From assembly GCA_038528605.1 (NCBI GenBank), contig JBCBEP010000020.1:1-37708 (forward strand): a DNA stretch of 37,708 bases, read 5' to 3'. This stretch comes from Thermohalobaculum sp038528605. Lineage in GTDB: Bacteria > Pseudomonadota > Alphaproteobacteria > Rhodobacterales > Rhodobacteraceae. Both the position numbers and the translations under genes were made by a program. Positions 17,049-26,267 of this stretch are shown here, in pieces. Below the pieces are notes generated by a model, which worked only from the letters and a program-made list of their open reading frames with translations, was not told the DNA's origin and searched no databases. The number at the start of each line of letters is the position of its first letter. The stretch's first letter is position 1.

Positions 17049-18386
17049 TCAGGCCGCCGGCTTGCCCGGCTCGGGCCCGTCGCCATCGCTCCACTGCCCG
17101 CCCGGCGGAACCACGTCGCCGAAGTCCTCCTCCGTCTCCTCGTCCGACGCCATCGCCTCGGCGGCCTCGGTGTAGTACTCCTGATAGACCACGGCGGAGG
17201 AGGAGGGCAGGACCGCCGCATAGGGCAGCGTCTCGTCCACCGGCGTCGCCGGCCGCACGGTCATCCGGTAGAGCGCATAGAGCGTGAGCGCGGCGAACAT
17301 CACCCCCATGAAGACCGGGAAGGCACTGGGCCCGAAGCTCGTGATGAGCGCCCCCACCAGAATGGGCGTCCCGGCCGAGCCGACGCCGTTCAGCAGGATC
17401 AGCCCGCCCGCCGCCGCCGCCATCTCCTCGAGCTCCATGAAATCGTTCGTATGCGCCGTCAGCACCGAGTAGAGCGGGTTGGCCGCGCCGCCGACGAGGA
17501 AGGCTGCGATCAGGAGCGGCACCGTCGCCGTGCCCGCCAGCAGCATCAGCCCGCAGCCGGCGGCACCGGCCAGCGCCAGGGCCGCGATCAGCTGCCGGCG
17601 GTCCACCCGGTCCGAAATCCAGCCGATGGGGAACTGCAGCACCAGCGCACCGAGATAGAGGGCGGCCACCGTCGCCGAAATCGTCGCGTTGTCGAGCCCC
17701 GCCGCCGTGCCGAACACTGCGGTCATGCCGAACATGCAGGCGAAAATCGCGCCCGTGCACATCATGCCCACGGCCCCCAGCGGGGAGATCTTGAAGAGCG
17801 CGACAAGTGAGAGCCGCTTCTGCTCGCCCCCCGAAATCGGCGCCGGGCTGGCCGAGAGCAGGATCGGCGCGCAGGCGATGCTGACAGCGACTGACATCAG
17901 CACGAAAAGCTCGTAGCCCCGCGCATCGAAGACGGGAATGGCCGCCTGTGCCAGCACGATCCCGCCCATCTGGCAGATGAGATAGGCCGAGAGCGTCTGT
18001 CCCCGTGTCTCGTTGGTCGACTGGTTGTTCAGCCAGCTCTCCGCGGCCACGTACACGCCGGAGAAACAGAGCCCCACGATCAACCGCATGACCGTCCAGG
18101 CCCACGGGTCCACCGCCCAGGCGTAGAGAATGAAGGCTGCCGAGATCAGCGAGGCGAGCGCTGCGAACACGCGCACATGGCCCACCCGACGGATCAGTTT
18201 CGGCGTGAGCCACGCGCCGCCGAAGAAGCCGACGAAGTAGCCCGACATCACGAAGCCCATCAGCGTCGGGTCGAAGCCCTCCAGCCCGCCGCGGATGCCG
18301 AGGGCCGTGCCCTGCATGCCGTTGCCGACCTGCAGGAGAAACATCCCCAGCAGAAGCGCCCAGGCGTTCGATAGAACCAGAAACAT
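17049..18386 (-). CDS. MFS transporter (YcaD-like)
   Basis: A 445-residue major facilitator superfamily protein with about 12 membrane helices. It starts at MFLVLSNAWALLLGMFLLQVGNG. The loop between helices 2 and 3 reads GGAWLTPKLIRRVGHVR, a degenerate form of the MFS motif A; the equivalent loop in the second half is GWISDRVDRR. The C-terminal 65 residues are hydrophilic, acidic and probably disordered. It resembles the YcaD/UMF-type group, whose substrates are unknown. ATG 18386 follows AGAAGGG; the upstream extension is Pro/Arg-rich and not membrane-like. It is likely in an operon with the DUF924 gene. Confidence 0.85.
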   Translation of the reverse strand: MFLVLSNAWALLLGMFLLQVGNGMQGTALGIRGGLEGFDPTLMGFVMSGYFVGFFGGAWLTPKLIRRVGHVRVFAALASLISAAFILYAWAVDPWAWTVMRLIVGLCFSGVYVAAESWLNNQSTNETRGQTLSAYLICQMGGIVLAQAAIPVFDARGYELFVLMSVAVSIACAPILLSASPAPISGGEQKRLSLVALFKISPLGAVGMMCTGAIFACMFGMTAVFGTAAGLDNATISATVAALYLGALVLQFPIGWISDRVDRRQLIAALALAGAAGCGLMLLAGTATVPLLIAAFLVGGAANPLYSVLTAHTNDFMELEEMAAAAGGLILLNGVGSAGTPILVGALITSFGPSAFPVFMGVMFAALTLYALYRMTVRPATPVDETLPYAAVLPSSSAVVYQEYYTEAAEAMASDEETEEDFGDVVPPGGQWSDGDGPEPGKPAA

Positions 18387-18509
18387 CGCCGTGCCCTTCT
18401 CCCGGTCGGCCCATCGCCACCCTGCTATGCGCCGCCTCGTAGCGTGACGCGGCGGGGGCGGCGCGGTCGCGCTCCCTAGCGGCACGCCATGTCGAAAATG
18501 CGATGCCCC

Positions 18510-19568
18510 TCAGGCGCCCTTCGGCAGCAGGAGGGAGGCATCGCCGTAGGAGTAGAACCGGTAGCGCTGGCGTATGGCATGGGCGTAAAGCGCGTGTGTC
18601 CGTTCCGTGCCGATCATCGCCGCTACCAGCATCACCAGCGTCGATTTCGGCAGGTGAAAGTTCGTCATCAGCCCGTCGGCGATGCGGAACTGATGGCCGG
18701 GCTTGATGAAGAGCCGCGTGGCGCCCTCGAAGGCGCTCAGCGTTCCGTCCTCCCCCGCCGCACTCTCCACCAGCCGCAATGCCGTGGTGCCGACCGGGAT
18801 GATCCGGCCCCCGGCCGCCTTGGCCGCGTTGATGGCGTCGGCCGCCTCCGCGCTCACCGCCCCGCGTTCCGCATGCATCACATGCTGGCTCACATCGTCG
18901 GTCTTGACCGGCAGGAAGGTGCCGGCGCCCACATGCAGGGTCAGGCGCGCCTGCAGCACGCCGCGCGCCTCGAGCGCCGCCAGCAGCACCTCGTCGAAAT
19001 GCAGCGAGGCGGTGGGTGCCGCGACCGACCCGTCCCGCTCGGCGAAGACCGTCTGGTAGTCTTCCTTGTCCCGGTCGTCCGGCGCGCGGCGGCTTGCAAT
19101 GTAGGGCGGCAGCGGCATCGCCCCGGCCTCGGCGATGGCGGTGTCGAGCGCGGGGCCCTCCCGGCCGAAGGTCAGCGCCACGCGTCCCTCCGCCGGTGCC
19201 CCAGCTTCCGCCGCGAGCCCGCCGGGGAAGAGGATGCGGTCGCCCGCGCGGAGGCGCTTGGCGGGGCGGGCAAAGGCCTCCCATTGCGCGGGGCCCAGCC
19301 GGTCGAGCAGCGTCACCTCGATCCGCGCCTCGCCCGAGCCGTCCGCCGTCTCCCGCCGCCTGATGCCTTCGAGGCGCGCCGGGATCACGCGGGTGTCGTT
19401 GAAGACCAGAAGGTCCCCCGGCCTCAGCCAGCCGGGCAGCGCCTCCACCTGGCTGTCATGCGTCTCCGCCCCCGCGGCCACCAGCAGACGCGCTGCCCGG
19501 CGCGGGCGCACCGGGCGGAGGGCGATCAGGTCTTCCGGCAGCGTGAAGTCGAAATCGGAGAGGCGCAT
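18510..19568 (-). CDS. queA: QueA, SAM:tRNA ribosyltransferase-isomerase
   Basis: QueA transfers and rearranges the ribose of S-adenosylmethionine onto 7-aminomethyl-7-deazaguanine at tRNA position 34, giving epoxyqueuosine. The 352-residue protein begins MRLSDFDFTLPEDLIALRP, the standard family start. It also shows LLVFNDTRVIPARL, LHVGAGTFLPVKTDDV, IIPVGTTALRLVES and FHLPKSTLVMLVAAMIG, all conserved QueA segments. ATG 19568 is chosen because this start motif is universal. No tgt gene is in the window; tgt often follows queA in this group. znuA ends 54 bases upstream. Confidence 0.96.
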   Translation of the reverse strand: MRLSDFDFTLPEDLIALRPVRPRRAARLLVAAGAETHDSQVEALPGWLRPGDLLVFNDTRVIPARLEGIRRRETADGSGEARIEVTLLDRLGPAQWEAFARPAKRLRAGDRILFPGGLAAEAGAPAEGRVALTFGREGPALDTAIAEAGAMPLPPYIASRRAPDDRDKEDYQTVFAERDGSVAAPTASLHFDEVLLAALEARGVLQARLTLHVGAGTFLPVKTDDVSQHVMHAERGAVSAEAADAINAAKAAGGRIIPVGTTALRLVESAAGEDGTLSAFEGATRLFIKPGHQFRIADGLMTNFHLPKSTLVMLVAAMIGTERTHALYAHAIRQRYRFYSYGDASLLLPKGA

Positions 19569-19622
19569 GGCCGCGGCCTCTACCGCGCCCGCCGGGTCTT
19601 GCAAAGGCCTGTGGCGGCGCCC

Positions 19623-20795
<1,173 letters not shown>

Positions 20796-20834
20796 GGTCG
20801 GCTCCACTTGCATGGGGAAAGGCGTCCGGATACC

Positions 20835-20852
20835 GTTACAACATAACATAAC
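20835..20852. promoter_or_regulatory. Probable Zur operator between znuA and zur
   Basis: GTTACAACATAACATAAC (minus strand GTTATGTTATGTTGTAAC) is an AT-rich island in GC-rich DNA, with outer GTTA/TAAC half-sites and an extra TAAC. It resembles alphaproteobacterial Zur boxes of the GTTATGTTATAACATAAC type, though the right half is imperfect. It sits 40 bases before znuA and 12 bases before zur, where it could repress both promoters when zinc is plentiful. Confidence 0.6.
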
Positions 20853-20863
20853 CGGGACGCCCG

Positions 20864-21418
20864 ATGGCAAGAGACCCTGACGATAGAACGGAGCAGGGCG
20901 TCGAACGCGCGCAGGAACCGGCCGCGGGTATCGCCGCGCGAAAGCACGATGCCTGCGTCGACCGCGTATTGGCCCGAGTGGATGAAATCTGCGCGGCGCA
21001 GCACCTCCGTCTCACGCCCGCGCGCCGCCGCACGCTCGAATTTCTGCTGGAGAGCCAAAAGGCGCTCGGTGCCTACGACGTGCTTAGCCGCTTGCAGGAT
21101 GACGGGCTGGGCGCCCAACCGCCGGCCGCCTATCGCGCCCTCGATTTTCTGGTGAAGAACGGCTTTGCACACCGCATCGAACGCCTGAACGCTTTCGTCG
21201 CCTGCATGCATCCGGGTGCCGGGCACGTGCCTGCCTTCATGATCTGCCGGCACTGCCACGCCGTGTCCGAAGCCTGCCTGCCAGAGGGCGGCGAAAGCTT
21301 CGCGAATGCGCTCGCGGGCGAAGCGGCCGCCGCGGGTTTCAGGATCGAGCGGCGCGTGCTGGAAGCCGAAGGCACTTGCGCCGACTGCCGTAGAGACGAT
21401 CACGCCCGGCCCGCATGA
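20864..21418 (+). CDS. zur: Zur, Fur-family zinc-responsive repressor
   Basis: Zur represses zinc-uptake genes when loaded with zinc. The 184-residue protein has an N-terminal winged helix (about 45-110, including LTPARRRTLEFLLESQKALGAYD) and a C-terminal dimerisation domain. Two structural-zinc pairs are visible: C128-x2-C131 (ICRHCHA) and C172-x2-C175 (TCADC). The His-rich stretch of Fur iron sites is absent and the znu context points to zinc. The first 30 residues are a charged extension. The ATG lies about a dozen bases from the putative operator, so its mRNA leader must be very short. The stop overlaps the znuC ATG (ATGA). Confidence 0.94.
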   Translation: MARDPDDRTEQGVERAQEPAAGIAARKHDACVDRVLARVDEICAAQHLRLTPARRRTLEFLLESQKALGAYDVLSRLQDDGLGAQPPAAYRALDFLVKNGFAHRIERLNAFVACMHPGAGHVPAFMICRHCHAVSEACLPEGGESFANALAGEAAAAGFRIERRVLEAEGTCADCRRDDHARPA

Positions 21419-22242
21419 ACCGCATCGTCAAAGCTGAGGCCGAGGCATCGTCGTCCCCGGCGGGTGCAGCGCCGCTCATCTCCGCCGAAGGGCTGAGCGT
21501 CACGCTTGGCGGCCGCGCTGCCCTCAGCGATATCGACTTCGCGATCGCCCCCGGCGAGATCGTGACCATCGTCGGCCCGAACGGCTCCGGCAAATCCACC
21601 CTCGTCCGCGCCCTCCTCGGCGCCCTGCGGCCCAGTACCGGGCAGGTGCACCGCAGGCGGGACCTGCGGATCGGCTATGTGCCCCAGCGCCTGCAGGTGG
21701 ATGCGAGCATGCCGATCAGCGTCGCCCGGTTTCTCGACCTGCCCGCCCGGCGCGGCGCAGCCGCCGGGGCCGAGGCGCTGGCCGAGGTGGGCCTCGCCGC
21801 GGACGGTCCGCGCGGTGTTGCCCGGCTGCCCCTTGCCGCGCTCTCCGGCGGTCAGTTCCAGCGCGTCCTGCTCGCCCGCGCCATGCTCGGCCGGCCGGAG
21901 ATCCTGATCCTCGACGAACCGGCCCAGGGGCTCGACCAACCGGGCGCCGCGGCCTTCTACCGCCTCGTCGAGACCCTGCGCGGGCGCCTCGGCTGCGCGG
22001 TGCTCATGGTGAGCCACGATCTCCACGTGGTCATGAGCGCCTCCGACAGGGTGATCTGCCTCAACGGCCATATCTGCTGCCAGGGCGCGCCCACGGTGGT
22101 GCGGGACATGCCGGCCTATCGCAGCCTCTTCGGCCTCGGCACCGGCGGCGCGCTGGCGCTCTACCAGCACCGGCACGATCATGTGCACGATGACGGCTGC
22201 GCGCACGGCCTTGATGCCGCCGACGCCGAACCGACCCGCTGA
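21415..22242 (+). CDS. znuC: ZnuC, ATPase of the zinc ABC transporter
   Basis: ZnuC powers zinc import through ZnuB. The 275-residue protein has Walker A GPNGSGKST at 54-62, the Q-loop YVPQRL at about 89-94, the signature ALSGGQFQR at 142-150, Walker B ILILDEP at 163-169 and the switch His in MVSHDLHVV. The C-terminus is His-rich (LYQHRHDHVHDDGCAH), as in other ZnuC proteins. The start is fixed by a four-base overlap with the zur stop, and the TGA overlaps the znuB ATG by one base (TGATG), so zur-znuC-znuB is one tightly coupled operon. Confidence 0.95.
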   Translation: MNRIVKAEAEASSSPAGAAPLISAEGLSVTLGGRAALSDIDFAIAPGEIVTIVGPNGSGKSTLVRALLGALRPSTGQVHRRRDLRIGYVPQRLQVDASMPISVARFLDLPARRGAAAGAEALAEVGLAADGPRGVARLPLAALSGGQFQRVLLARAMLGRPEILILDEPAQGLDQPGAAAFYRLVETLRGRLGCAVLMVSHDLHVVMSASDRVICLNGHICCQGAPTVVRDMPAYRSLFGLGTGGALALYQHRHDHVHDDGCAHGLDAADAEPTR

Positions 22243-23096
22243 TGCTCGACGATTTTCTGGTCCGCGCGGTCCTCGCCTCCGTTGCCATCGCCCTGGCTGC
22301 CGCGCCCCTCGGCTGCTTCGTCGTGTGGCGTCGCATGGCCTATTTCGGCGATGCCACGGCCCATGCCGCCATCCTCGGCGTGGCCCTTGCGCTCGCGCTC
22401 TCGATCAGTATCTCGCTCGGCGTGTTGCTCACGGCGCTCGCCATGGGCCTCGGCGTGGCCGCCATCGCGGGCCCCAGCGCCGGGCTCGGCATCGGTGGTG
22501 CCGGGCTCGACGCCCGCGGCGCGGCCCGCCCGGCGGCGGACACTCTGCTGGGCGTCTTCAGCCATGGGGCCCTCGCCCTCGGCCTTGTTGCGACCGCCCT
22601 GGTCCCGGGCCGGCAACGCGATCTCTCCGCCTTCCTCTTCGGCGACATCCTCGCCGTGGGCCGGGCCGATCTCGCGGTGATCTGGGGCGGCGGCGCGCTG
22701 ATCATCGCGCTCATCGCCTGGCGCTGGAACCGGCTCCTCACGGCAACGCTGCATGGGGACCTTGCGCGGGCAGCGGGGGTGGACCCAGGGCGTGAACAAC
22801 TCGTGCTGGTGGTCGCCCTCGCCGGGCTCGTGGCCGTGGCGCTCAAGCTCGTCGGCGTCCTCCTTATCACCGCGATGCTCATCATTCCCGCCGCCGCCGC
22901 CCGCCCCCTGGCGCGCAGCCCGGAGGCCATGGCGTTCATGGCGGCAGCACTCGGCTGCATCGCGAGCCTCGGCGGGCTGGCGGTCGCCTTCATGCTCGAC
23001 ACGCCCGCAGGGCCTACGGTGGTCGCCGTCGCCACGCTCCTCTTCGCGCTCACCCAGGCGCTCGGTCGCATCCTGCCCACCGGGCTCGCCCGCTAA
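22242..23096 (+). CDS. znuB: ZnuB, permease of the zinc ABC transporter
   Basis: ZnuB forms the inner-membrane channel of the zinc importer (ABC-3 family). The 284-residue protein has about eight or nine hydrophobic helices. Family marks are VVWRRMAYFGDATAHAAILG near residues 27-46, then SAFLFGDILAV and LKLVGVLLITAMLIIPAAAA. The start overlaps the znuC stop by one base. The operon seems to end here: the next gene begins 85 bases later with its own strong ribosome site. Confidence 0.95.
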   Translation: MLDDFLVRAVLASVAIALAAAPLGCFVVWRRMAYFGDATAHAAILGVALALALSISISLGVLLTALAMGLGVAAIAGPSAGLGIGGAGLDARGAARPAADTLLGVFSHGALALGLVATALVPGRQRDLSAFLFGDILAVGRADLAVIWGGGALIIALIAWRWNRLLTATLHGDLARAAGVDPGREQLVLVVALAGLVAVALKLVGVLLITAMLIIPAAAARPLARSPEAMAFMAAALGCIASLGGLAVAFMLDTPAGPTVVAVATLLFALTQALGRILPTGLAR

Positions 23097-23181
23097 CCGG
23101 GGGCTTGCGCCGCCGCCCCGCCAACGCTCCAATCCGCCAGCGCTCCAGTCCACCAGCGCCGACCACGAGGAGGAGCCCGCC

Positions 23182-24570
23182 ATGCCCCCGCTAGAAGATC
23201 GCCCCGGAGACGTGACAGCCGCCGGTATCGAGGCACCCCTTCTCACGCAGGCGCTCTGCCAGTTTGCGGCTCTCCCGGCCGAGGCCATGCCGCCCCTCGC
23301 CCGCGCCACCGCGCGTCTCTCCTTGCTCGACTGGGCCGCCGTGGCCCTTGCCGGCGCCGAAGAACCCGTCTCGAAGATCGTCCGGCAGGCGGCGCTGCGG
23401 GACGGTGGGCGGGCGGAGGCAGGTATCATCGGCAGCCCCGTGCGGCTGCCTGCCCGCGCCGCCGCCCTCGTGAACGGCACCGTGAGCCACGCGCTCGACT
23501 ATGACGACACCCATTTCCTCCATGTCGGCCATCCAAGCGTCGCCATCCTCCCGGCAGTCCTCGCCCTCGCGGAGGCGGAGGGGCTGCCGGGCCGCGCCGT
23601 GCTGCCTGCGGCGCTGGTCGGCATGGAGGCCTCCTGCCGCGTGGGCCACTGGCTCGGCACCGCGCACTACAATGCGGGCTTTCATCAGACCGCGACGGCC
23701 GGCGGCTTCGGGGCAACCATCGCGGCGGCCCGGCTCCTCGGTCTCCCGCCCGAGGCCGTAGCCATGGCCCTCGGCCTCGCCAGCACCCGCGTCTCCGGCC
23801 TCAAGTCGCAGTTCGGCACCATGGGCAAGCCGTTCAACGCGGGCCTCGCGGCGTCGAACGGGGTTGAGGCCGCCCGCCTTGCCGCCGCAGGCTTCCTCTC
23901 GGCGCCCGGCGCGCTCGAGGGTCCGCAGGGCTTTGGCGAGACGCATGCGCAAGGTGGGGCCGCCCCGGTGGCGGCGCTGGCAGGTCTCGGCGAGAGCTGG
24001 GTCTTCGAGCAGGTCAGCTACAAGTTCCACGCCTGCTGCCACGGCCTCCACGCCATGCTCGAGGCCCTCGGGACCATGCGCAACGTGGCGCCGGGCTCCG
24101 TTGCAGAGGTCACCATCCGCACCAATCCCCGCTGGCTGAAAGTCTGCAACATCGAGACGCCGGGCACCGGCCTCGAGGCCAAGTTCAGCTACCGCCACAC
24201 GGCCGCCATGGCGCTGGCCGGCTGGGAGACTGGCGCGCTCGCGAGCTACAGCGAAGCCGCCTGCACCGACCCCACACTCGCAGCACTCCGTACCCGTGTT
24301 GCGGTAGTGTCCGACAGCACCGTCTCCGACACCGCGACGGACGTGACGGTGAGGCTTAACGACGGCACCGAACGCCGTGCCGCGCACGACCTCGCGACCC
24401 CCGAGCCGCTGGAACAGCGCCGCGCCAAACTGCACGCCAAAGCGTCAGCACTGCTCGGTGCTGCCCCTGCGGAGGCGCTCGCCGACCGTATCGAGAGCCT
24501 CGAGACCATGGATACGCCCGTCACCCTCGCCTGGCTGCTCACCGGCGACGCAGATTGCCTAACGCATTAG
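23182..24570 (+). CDS. MmgE/PrpD family protein
   Basis: A 462-residue cytoplasmic enzyme of the MmgE/PrpD superfamily, which includes 2-methylcitrate dehydratase, cis-aconitate decarboxylase and iminodisuccinate epimerase. Diagnostic segments are LVNGTVSHALDYDDTHF, the HVGHPSVAILPAVLAL metal-independent active-site strip and KFHACCHGLHAMLEAL. No prpB, prpC or acn gene is adjacent, so dehydration of 2-methylcitrate is not implied. The stand-alone copies common in alphaproteobacteria act on unknown substrates. ATG 23182 follows GAGGAGGAG. Gap and context suggest it is not part of the zinc operon. Confidence 0.88.
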   Translation: MPPLEDRPGDVTAAGIEAPLLTQALCQFAALPAEAMPPLARATARLSLLDWAAVALAGAEEPVSKIVRQAALRDGGRAEAGIIGSPVRLPARAAALVNGTVSHALDYDDTHFLHVGHPSVAILPAVLALAEAEGLPGRAVLPAALVGMEASCRVGHWLGTAHYNAGFHQTATAGGFGATIAAARLLGLPPEAVAMALGLASTRVSGLKSQFGTMGKPFNAGLAASNGVEAARLAAAGFLSAPGALEGPQGFGETHAQGGAAPVAALAGLGESWVFEQVSYKFHACCHGLHAMLEALGTMRNVAPGSVAEVTIRTNPRWLKVCNIETPGTGLEAKFSYRHTAAMALAGWETGALASYSEAACTDPTLAALRTRVAVVSDSTVSDTATDVTVRLNDGTERRAAHDLATPEPLEQRRAKLHAKASALLGAAPAEALADRIESLETMDTPVTLAWLLTGDADCLTH

Positions 24571-24727
24571 CAGCCGGCCCCTGGGTTAACGGGGCGTTTT
24601 TCCGCCCCGCGGCAATCTGGCACGAGCGTTGCAACCCGTGACGGTAAGCCCGGCGCCGTGCCCGATATCGCGCCGGATGCCCGCGCGCGTGGGGCCGCGG
24701 GCCGCTCAAGCCGCGAGAGGGGTGCCG

Positions 24728-25522
24728 ATGCTTCGCCCGTTGCAACGCCTGTCCTGCCTTGCCTTCGCGCTGCTCCTGCTGCCGGCCGCCGGCAACACCG
24801 AGCGTAGCGCCGCCGTCCACCTGCCCGTGGAGCTACCGGTCACACCCGCCTTCGCCGGCCCCGTCGATCTCGAACTCGTCCTGCTGGCCGACGCCACGGG
24901 CTCCATCGACGATCGCGAGATCGCGTTCCAGCGCCAGGGCTATGCGCAGGCGATCACCGATGCCCGGGTGCTCGACGCGATCCGCTACACCGGGCGCGGG
25001 CGCATCGCGGTCACCTATGTGGAATGGGCGGATGCGGGCAGCCAGGACGTGATCGTGCCCTGGACCATCATCGAGGGGGAGGAGGGCGCCCGGGCCTTTG
25101 CCGAAGCGCTGATGATCCCGCCCCGCCGCGCCTGGGGCCGCAATGCCATCGGCGCCGCCCTCCTCGCCGGCAAGCGGCTGATCGAGGAGAACGGGATCGA
25201 GGCGACCCGCCGGGTAATCGATTTCTCCGCCGACAGCGCGAACAACTGGAGCGGCCCGCCCATCGCACCCGCGCGCCAGCAGGTGCTCGATGCGGGCATC
25301 ACCGTGAACGGCCTCGCCGTGTTATGCCGCGACTGTTCGGGCCGCCCGGTGGACTACGACCTCGAACGCGCCTTCGAGAACCAGATCGTCGGCGGCCCGG
25401 GCGCCTTTGTCATCACCGCCGACAGTGCCGAGACCTTCGCCGACGCCGTCCGCCGCAAGCTGATCCTCGAGATCGCCGGCATGGCCGCCCCGCTCGACAC
25501 GGCCGCCATCGGCGCGCGCTAA
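24728..25522 (+). CDS. DUF1194 secreted von Willebrand factor A-like protein
   Basis: A 264-residue exported protein. The signal peptide covers about the first 22 residues (hydrophobic LSCLAFALLLLPAAG). The rest is a DUF1194 domain with a von Willebrand factor A fold. The metal-ion-dependent adhesion motif reads DATGS where DxSxS is usual, so the middle Ser is Thr; it is followed by GYAQAITDARVLDAI and later RVIDFSADSANN. Two Cys (LCRDCSG) may form a disulfide. Function is unknown. ATG 24728 is taken because it sits just before the signal peptide with GAGAGGGG upstream; the longer frame lacks these. Confidence 0.85.
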   Translation: MLRPLQRLSCLAFALLLLPAAGNTERSAAVHLPVELPVTPAFAGPVDLELVLLADATGSIDDREIAFQRQGYAQAITDARVLDAIRYTGRGRIAVTYVEWADAGSQDVIVPWTIIEGEEGARAFAEALMIPPRRAWGRNAIGAALLAGKRLIEENGIEATRRVIDFSADSANNWSGPPIAPARQQVLDAGITVNGLAVLCRDCSGRPVDYDLERAFENQIVGGPGAFVITADSAETFADAVRRKLILEIAGMAAPLDTAAIGAR

Positions 25523-25559
25523 GACTGCGCTAGCCCCGCGCACCGACTGGGCGCCTGGG

Positions 25560-26267
25560 TCAGGCCGCGACGCCGCGGCGGCGGACCAGGGCCAGAAACG
25601 CGTCCCAGCGGCCGAAGCGAAACTCGGCCACATAGTCCTCCGTCGGCCCCTGAGCGTAGCCTTCGGTATGGAAGGCGAAGCACGTGCCGGCTGCGCGCGC
25701 CGCACCCTCGTCCGGCGCGCTGTCGCCGACGAAGAGCGTATCGCCCGGCGCCGCGCCCAGTCTCTCGATCGCATGGAGCAGCGGCGCGGGGTGGGGCTTG
25801 CGCTCCCCCACTGTGTCCCCACCCACAACCACCGGGAAGAAGCGCGCCAGGTCCAGCGCCACGAGCAGCTTCTGGCTGAGGCCCTCCGGCTTGTTGGTAC
25901 AGACCGCGAGCTTGAGCCCGATTTCGGCAAGCTGCTCCAGCACCTCTGGCACGTTCGGATAGGGCCGCGTCGCATCCGCCAGATGCTCCGCGTAATGCGC
26001 CCGGTAGAGCCCCAGCGCCTGGTCGATCAGCGCCTCGTCCTCCGCCCCGCCGCCACTATCGGCGAGGCAGCGGGCGATCAGGTGGCGCATGCCGTGCCCG
26101 ACATTGCCCAGCACCCGGGGCAGGGGCAACGGCGTGCGCCCCAGCGCCTCCAGCGTCGCATTCAGGGAGGCCGCGATGTCGGGCGCGCTGTGAACCAGCG
26201 TCCCGTCGAGGTCGAACACAACGGCGCGGAGCGGTGCGGGCGGGGCTGCCCTGTCCTCGGGGGTCAT
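25560..26267 (-). CDS. gph: Phosphoglycolate phosphatase-like HAD hydrolase
   Basis: A 235-residue HAD phosphatase. Motif I is VVFDLDGTLVHSAPD (about 15-29), with the nucleophile and acid/base Asp pair. Motif II lies in VCTNKPEG and motif III/IV in GERKPHPAPLLHAI and LFVGDSAPDEGAARAAG. The cap insert type and lengths fit Gph, which removes phosphate from 2-phosphoglycolate, but this group includes phosphatases for other small phosphates. The start is fixed by a four-base ATGA overlap with the betA stop upstream on this strand, so translation is coupled to a choline dehydrogenase. The exact substrate is therefore less certain than the family. Confidence 0.85.
   Translation of the reverse strand: MTPEDRAAPPAPLRAVVFDLDGTLVHSAPDIAASLNATLEALGRTPLPLPRVLGNVGHGMRHLIARCLADSGGGAEDEALIDQALGLYRAHYAEHLADATRPYPNVPEVLEQLAEIGLKLAVCTNKPEGLSQKLLVALDLARFFPVVVGGDTVGERKPHPAPLLHAIERLGAAPGDTLFVGDSAPDEGAARAAGTCFAFHTEGYAQGPTEDYVAEFRFGRWDAFLALVRRRGVAA

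Noticed and set aside
24591..24608. GGGGCG-TTTTTC-CGCCCC hairpin after the MmgE/PrpD gene as a terminator
   Set aside because: The stem is only 6 bp and the T-run is in the loop, not after the stem.
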